A stretch of DNA of 64,000 bases from JAWRCU01 sp033542235 (GTDB lineage: Bacteria > Pseudomonadota > Alphaproteobacteria > Rhizobiales > Rhizobiaceae), in contig NZ_JAWRCU010000010.1 of assembly GCF_033542235.1 (NCBI RefSeq), positions 1 through 64,000 of the forward strand, written 5' to 3'. The notes beneath the pieces were generated by a model, which saw only the letters and a program-made list of their open reading frames with translations, had not been told where the DNA came from and did not search any database. The position numbers and the translations under genes were made by a program. Within the stretch, counting starts at the first letter, position 1. Each line of letters starts with the position of its first letter. This document shows positions 59,567 to 64,000 of this stretch, one piece after another.

Positions 59567-60400
59567 CTACGCATGCACAACGGCCCCTGTAGCGCGATCC
59601 GTGCCCAGCAAGAATGCGCTCATCACGTCAGCCACTTGAGACGGCGCCTCGATCAGGATCGAATGGCGAAGCGCTGGTAGGATGGCGAGCTCCGACCCTT
59701 GCACCTGTTCGTGCATAAGCCTCGCCATACGTGGGCTGGAGCCTTGGTCGTCCTCACCGGTCACGATCAGCGTCGGGGATTGAATACGGTCGAGAATCCC
59801 GCCGAAATCGGTCTCGGCCAGAACGCGATAGGCAGCCGCGTAGCAGTCGCGGTCGTTCTCGGCATCCCGCCGACGCAATTCGGCGATTACATCCGGGTTT
59901 CGGTCCTGGAACTCTTCCGTCAGCCAGCGCGACAGCGAGGCGGCGTGGTGGGTCGAGGCATCGCTCGCGACAAGGGCAGCGAGCCGGCCGCGCACGGCTT
60001 GCCGCTCTTCAGGCGTCCGCCCGGCCACGGTCGACAGCAACACCAGCTTTCGCAACCGCTCGGGGTGCGTCAGCGTCAGGCGCTGCGCGATCAACCCGCC
60101 CAGCGAAAACCCAGCCAAATGGAAGGCATCGAAACCCACGTGATCGGCCAGCGCCAGTGTCTCGGCAACGAAATCGTCGATCTCGTAGCGGCCCTTCACC
60201 CGGCTGGAACGGCCGTGGCCGCGCAGGTCGAAAGTCAGGATAGCGAAGCGGCCTTTCAACCGTTCCACCACGCCGGTCCAGGCCTCCAGGTAGGAGCCGA
60301 CACCATGGATGCAGACCAGGGGCTCGCCGCCCTGGCCATCAAGGCGCCAGTTGAGCGACACGCCCTGGACGTCGAGTTGGCCGGAGCGCTCCATCGTCAC
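59567..60400 (-). CDS. alpha/beta hydrolase of the catabolic cluster
   Basis: A 277-residue serine hydrolase with HGVGSYLEAW oxyanion region, FDLRGHGRSS, nucleophile elbow GFSLGG (Ser near residue 99), acid Asp in VTGEDDQGS and His in LRHSILIE. It resembles 3-oxoadipate enol-lactonase-type and C-C bond hydrolases. Its start overlaps the LLM monooxygenase stop as ATGA (60397-60400), so the two are coupled. It probably opens or hydrolyses the product made by that monooxygenase. Confidence 0.87.
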   Translation of the reverse strand: MTMERSGQLDVQGVSLNWRLDGQGGEPLVCIHGVGSYLEAWTGVVERLKGRFAILTFDLRGHGRSSRVKGRYEIDDFVAETLALADHVGFDAFHLAGFSLGGLIAQRLTLTHPERLRKLVLLSTVAGRTPEERQAVRGRLAALVASDASTHHAASLSRWLTEEFQDRNPDVIAELRRRDAENDRDCYAAAYRVLAETDFGGILDRIQSPTLIVTGEDDQGSSPRMARLMHEQVQGSELAILPALRHSILIEAPSQVADVMSAFLLGTDRATGAVVHA

Positions 60401-61473
60401 GCCCTCGCCGCCGCGCGCGCTTTGTCGCGCTCGCGCGCGGCGAAGACCGGCATCACTTCATCGACCCACAGCTTGATCGTCTTCTTCTGCAGTTCGAAGG
60501 GCAGGTTGAAAGTCAGACCGAGGCAGTACTGATCGACACCGGCCGCTTCATAGTCCAGCAGCTTCTCGATCACCTCGTCCGGCGTGCCGAACATGAGATT
60601 GCGGCGGATGTTTTCGGGGTTGTAGTTTTCCTTGCCCTTGACACTCTCGTAGGGGACGGCTTCGGGGAATCCGTTCCGAACTGTGCCTATGTTCTGAAAC
60701 AGGTTCTCGAAGGCGCGGCCGTAGTCGATGGCGTGCCTGACCGCGACCTCCCAGTCCTGCGGCCGCTCGTAGACGCAGGTGCGCCGCTGCATCATGAAGC
60801 GGGGACGCGGCACCTCCGGATGATCGGCGACGGCCTTTCGGAATTTGTCGCCGAGCGCGGCGATTTCTGACGCCGGCGCCGATAGCGGCGTCGACAGGAT
60901 CGACGCGCCGATGCCCACCGCCCAGTCGAACGTGCCGGGATCCCGCGCCGCGACCCAGATCGGCGGATGCGGCTTCTGCAGCGGCTTCGGAACGCCGGCT
61001 GCAACGGGGAACTTCCAGTAATGACCATCGTGGGCATAGTCCTCGGCCCACAGCCTCTTTACGGCCGGCACCAGCTCCTTCAGATAGGCAACGCCTTGCT
61101 GCTGCGGAATGCCCCCGGCCATGCGGTCGAATTCATACTGATAGGATCCGCGCGCGATACCGAACTCCAGCCGGCCGCCGGTCAGGTGGTCGCAGAGCGC
61201 CGCCTCGCCAGCCAGCCGGATCGGGCTCCAATAGGGCGCGACCAGCGTCGAGGTGCCGAGCCGGATCTGCTCGGTATGCTGCGCAAGCCAGGTCAACGTC
61301 ATTAGCGGGTTCGGCGAGATCGTGCATTCGATCGTGTGGTGTTCCGCCGTCCACAGCGTCTCGAAGCCCCCCTCGTCGGCCATGCGCGCGAGTTCCAGGA
61401 GATTGCTCTTCGCCCTTGCCATCGGCATGTCGGGCGAGAAGCGTTCCATAGTCAGCGATACGGCGAATTTCAT
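60397..61473 (-). CDS. LLM-class FMNH2-dependent monooxygenase
   Basis: A 358-residue luciferase-like monooxygenase with MKFAVSLTMERFSP at the start, FETLWTAEHH, IRLGTSTLVAPYWSPIRLAG and LEFGIARGSYQYEFDRM. The start at 61473 has GGGAGATCGAC. Such enzymes need FMNH2 from a separate reductase, and one is encoded at 63039 in the same cluster. It lies 31 bp after the aldehyde dehydrogenase gene. Oxidation of a heteroatom or C-N bond in the imported compound is inferred. Confidence 0.9.
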   Translation of the reverse strand: MKFAVSLTMERFSPDMPMARAKSNLLELARMADEGGFETLWTAEHHTIECTISPNPLMTLTWLAQHTEQIRLGTSTLVAPYWSPIRLAGEAALCDHLTGGRLEFGIARGSYQYEFDRMAGGIPQQQGVAYLKELVPAVKRLWAEDYAHDGHYWKFPVAAGVPKPLQKPHPPIWVAARDPGTFDWAVGIGASILSTPLSAPASEIAALGDKFRKAVADHPEVPRPRFMMQRRTCVYERPQDWEVAVRHAIDYGRAFENLFQNIGTVRNGFPEAVPYESVKGKENYNPENIRRNLMFGTPDEVIEKLLDYEAAGVDQYCLGLTFNLPFELQKKTIKLWVDEVMPVFAARERDKARAAARA

Positions 61474-61504
61474 GTCGATCTCCCGTTCGTTGCGTCGGGT
61501 TTGG

Positions 61505-63016
61505 TCAGCGAAGACGGATAACGAACGGGTCCTGCATGGCACCCGAATAGTCGATGACGACGTTCTTCAGGCGCGAGAACTCCTCCATGGCGTCGAACCC
61601 GCCGCGCCGGCCGTAGCCGCTCTCCTTGAAGCCGCCGTTGGCGGACATGAAGGAGGAAGCGCGGTAGGTGTTGATCCAGACCGTGCCCGCCTCGACATTC
61701 CTGGCGAAACGCAGCGCGCGGTTTATGTCCCGTGTCCAGATGCCGGAGGCGAGGCCGTATCGGGTATCGTTGGCGAGCCGTATCATCTCGTCTTCCGACG
61801 AGAACGGGATGACGCCGACGACGGGACCGAACAGCTCCTCCTGCATGAAATCCATGCAGTTTTCGGCATCGATCATGACGGTCGGTTCGAAATACCAGCC
61901 GCCGGCAAGCTCATCCGCTTGCGGCCGTCTGCCGCCGACCGCGATCCTGGCACCCTGGCGCACGCCGGAGGCGACATAGGCTTCCACTTTGGCCAGTTGC
62001 GCCGACAGCGCGAGTGGACCGATGTCGGTCTCCTCGAGCATCGGCAATCCCACCCGCACACGCCGGGTGCGCTCGACCAGAGCTTCGACGAAACCATCGT
62101 AGGCGTTCGCCTCGACGAAACAGCGTGAACCAGCGACGCAGGTCTGGCCCGCGGCCGCGAAGACGCCTGACACCACGCCGTTCACTGCATGCTCGATGTC
62201 GACATCGCCGAAGATGACGTGCGGCGACTTGCCGCCAAGCTCCATCGAGCAGGGAACGAGGTTCTCCGCCGCATTGGCGGCGATCCGGCGCCCGGTCGTC
62301 GTGGAGCCGGTGAAGACGAATTTGGCAATGCCTGGATGCCGGGTCAGCGCCTCACCTGCCACGGCGCCGGTGCCGGTCACGACGTTGACAACGCCGGCGG
62401 GGAAGCCGGCCTCCATGATCAGTTCGGCCAAAGCGAGTGTGGACGCCGTGGCGTGCTCTGACGGCTTGATGACCACCGTGTTGCCGAGCGCAAGGCATGG
62501 CGCCAGCGTACCGGTCAGCAGCATCAGCGGCGAATTCCACGGCGTGATCATGCCGACGACGCCGATCGGTTCGCGCAGGTTGAAGTTGAGCATGTCGAGC
62601 TTGTTTACCGGGATGGTATCGCCGAGCAGCTTGTCGGCCATGCCGGCGAAGTAGGTGTAGCTGTCAGGCATGGCGCGCATCTGCGCCCGCATTTCCTTGA
62701 GAAGCTTGCCATTGTCGCGCGTCTCGATCAGCGCCAGCTCGTCGGCGTTCTCGAGTACCAGCTCCGCCAACCGGCGCACGAGCTTGCCGCGGTCGGTTTG
62801 GGTGATGCGCCGCCAGGCTGGATTGGCAAAGGCCGCGCGCGCTGCCTCGACAGCCGCGGCGACATCCTCGGCACTGGCCTCGGCGAATTGGTACCAAGGC
62901 TTGCCGGTGGTCGGGTCGAAACTGTCGATATACTGCCCGCTCTTCGGCGCCACGGATACGCCGTTGATGAACAGGTTCTGGCGCGATCCTTGGAGCGATC
63001 CGACCGTCGTTTTCAT
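61505..63016 (-). CDS. aldehyde dehydrogenase
   Basis: A 503-residue NAD(P)-dependent aldehyde dehydrogenase. The cofactor region is MITPWNSPLML and FTGSTTTGRR, catalytic Glu is in MELGGKSPHVIF and catalytic Cys in AAGQTCVAGSR. The C-terminal NTYRASSFMSANGGFKESGY resembles hydroxymuconic-semialdehyde and betaine aldehyde dehydrogenase groups. It sits between the flavin reductase and monooxygenase genes with gaps of 22 and 31 bp, in one operon. It likely oxidises an aldehyde released in the pathway. Confidence 0.93.
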   Translation of the reverse strand: MKTTVGSLQGSRQNLFINGVSVAPKSGQYIDSFDPTTGKPWYQFAEASAEDVAAAVEAARAAFANPAWRRITQTDRGKLVRRLAELVLENADELALIETRDNGKLLKEMRAQMRAMPDSYTYFAGMADKLLGDTIPVNKLDMLNFNLREPIGVVGMITPWNSPLMLLTGTLAPCLALGNTVVIKPSEHATASTLALAELIMEAGFPAGVVNVVTGTGAVAGEALTRHPGIAKFVFTGSTTTGRRIAANAAENLVPCSMELGGKSPHVIFGDVDIEHAVNGVVSGVFAAAGQTCVAGSRCFVEANAYDGFVEALVERTRRVRVGLPMLEETDIGPLALSAQLAKVEAYVASGVRQGARIAVGGRRPQADELAGGWYFEPTVMIDAENCMDFMQEELFGPVVGVIPFSSEDEMIRLANDTRYGLASGIWTRDINRALRFARNVEAGTVWINTYRASSFMSANGGFKESGYGRRGGFDAMEEFSRLKNVVIDYSGAMQDPFVIRLR

Positions 63017-63038
63017 GCTGTATGTCCTGCGTAGATCA

Positions 63039-64000
63039 TCATTTGGAGGCGGCCTGCGTCCACGATCGTGACTGACCGTCGATCATCGCGACGCGCCCGC
63101 CGTCGCCGGTGTCCATATAGATGCCGAAGCGCTTGTCCTGGCGCTCGCGTGCATAGCGGCGCAGCATGGCGCGCAACTCGTGGGTCGCGATCTGCTCGTA
63201 AGGCAGCGCGTCCACCGGAAAGAAGGTGTGACCATCCGGAAGTGCGGCTTCCGCGCTTTCGTGGCTCAGTTCGGCCCGGTAGATCAGATAGCCAGGGTCG
63301 CTGTCGGCGACGTCGAACACCGAATAGAGGAAGGTGTTTTCAGGGACGAGGCTCAGCGCCTCTCCACCATCGAGCACCAGTCTGCTATCCGCCTTGCGGC
63401 GCCGCGCCGTCGGCAGCACCCAGCCGCCTTTGCCGTCGACACGCAACAGGATGCGATCGCCCGCTTCGACCAGATAGCCGATGATCATATCCTGCGAGGC
63501 CAGCCAACCGGTCGGCAGCGGATCTTTCACACTGGCGTAGCGGCCGCGGCAGAATCCGAGCGGCGCCGAGGGGCTGGTTCCGAAGGCCTGCACCTGGCCG
63601 ATCAGGATGATGTGATCGCCGGCCTCAATGCGCTCGTGAACGGTGCAATCAAACCATGTCAGGCTGTCGGTGAGGACCGGCGCGCCCGTGTTGACGCGAT
63701 CATGGTTCACCCACTGGAACTTGTCCGCAGATTTCGACGCGAATACCGCCGCGACGTCCGCTTGGCCCTCGTGCAGAAAATTGACCGCGAAGGACCGTGT
63801 TTCATTGAATGCCGCAAAGCTCGACGCCGACTTGCCGACGCAGACCAGGAGCAACGGCGGGTCAAGCGAGACGGAGGTGAAGGAATTGGCGGTCATGCCC
63901 CGGGGATTGCCGCCGGCGTCGCGCGTGGTGATGACCGTGACACCGGTTACGAAGGTGCCGAAGGCGCGACGCAAGGCGATCGGATCGATCGTCCCTTTTG
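63039..64000 (-). CDS. flavin reductase with extra C-terminal domain (partial, runs off right edge)
   Basis: The 5' end lies outside the window; about 320 codons are visible, and the frame continues upstream of RRAFGTFVTGVTVITTRDAG as GTIDPIAL. Residues to about 160 are a flavin reductase (FMN-binding split barrel: GMTANSFTSVSLDPPLLLVC, SFAVNFL, DHIILIGQVQAF). It would supply FMNH2 to the LLM monooxygenase. The C-terminal 145 residues (MIIGYLVEAGDRILLRVDGK, GGWVLPTARRR, YLIYRAELSHE) resemble a Nudix fold without a Nudix box; that resemblance is tentative. Confidence 0.85.
   Translation of the reverse strand, partial: KGTIDPIALRRAFGTFVTGVTVITTRDAGGNPRGMTANSFTSVSLDPPLLLVCVGKSASSFAAFNETRSFAVNFLHEGQADVAAVFASKSADKFQWVNHDRVNTGAPVLTDSLTWFDCTVHERIEAGDHIILIGQVQAFGTSPSAPLGFCRGRYASVKDPLPTGWLASQDMIIGYLVEAGDRILLRVDGKGGWVLPTARRRKADSRLVLDGGEALSLVPENTFLYSVFDVADSDPGYLIYRAELSHESAEAALPDGHTFFPVDALPYEQIATHELRAMLRRYARERQDKRFGIYMDTGDGGRVAMIDGQSRSWTQAASK

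Overview
The window looks like a chromosomal or large-plasmid segment of an alphaproteobacterium of the Rhizobiales (Mesorhizobium or Phyllobacteriaceae-like). The evidence is the high GC content, FixJ-type response regulators, dense ABC-transporter and oxidoreductase operons, REP-like palindromes and the style of the gene families. This is inferred from reading alone; there is no rRNA or tRNA gene to anchor it, and no CRISPR array was seen.

Region 1 (0.3-16 kb) is mostly minus strand and holds exported or envelope proteins: two paralogous sulfatases, a lipoprotein lipase, a HAD phosphatase with a small TonB-like partner, two outer-membrane-type proteins and two small secreted proteins. In the middle lies a two-component system: a membrane histidine kinase with a periplasmic-binding-protein-like sensor, a FixJ-type regulator and a receiver-only protein. 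Six copies of one upstream element (motif 1, core CCCCAAAGGNCAATATCG on the gene strand) precede these minus-strand genes.

Region 2 (16-24.6 kb) holds small secreted proteins, one of which is split by an in-frame amber codon. It also has octanucleotide repeat arrays, an LLM flavin oxidoreductase, an AraC regulator with an aldo/keto reductase and an SDR (two shared operator-like boxes), a redoxin and the remnant of an alcohol dehydrogenase.

Region 3 (24.6-42.5 kb) mirrors region 1. A second kinase, FixJ-type regulator and receiver-only set is surrounded by a different repeated element (motif 2, core GAYACCATSGTGCAATAGA). Motif 2 precedes the kinase operon itself, a Tat-exported molybdenum dehydrogenase, two Tat-exported epoxide hydrolases, a SnoaL-like protein, a VOC protein and a truncated isochorismatase-like ORF. 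A TetR-controlled EmrAB-type efflux pair sits inside. The two motifs can be aligned to each other, so the two systems look like duplicated and diverged regulons acting mainly on exported hydrolases and oxidoreductases.

Region 4 (42.5-56.4 kb) has a five-gene peptide or nickel type ABC transporter, an IS4-family element inserted in a REP palindrome with a frameshifted transposase, a redoxin remnant, an exported hydrolase, an OprB-type porin, an SDR, a TVP38-family membrane protein and a FAD oxidoreductase. Region 5 (56.7-64 kb) is a compact minus-strand catabolic cluster. It combines a polar amino acid type ABC importer with an alpha/beta hydrolase, an LLM flavin monooxygenase, an aldehyde dehydrogenase and a flavin reductase that runs off the right edge. 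Together these suggest uptake and FMNH2-dependent oxidation of an unknown small nitrogen-containing compound.
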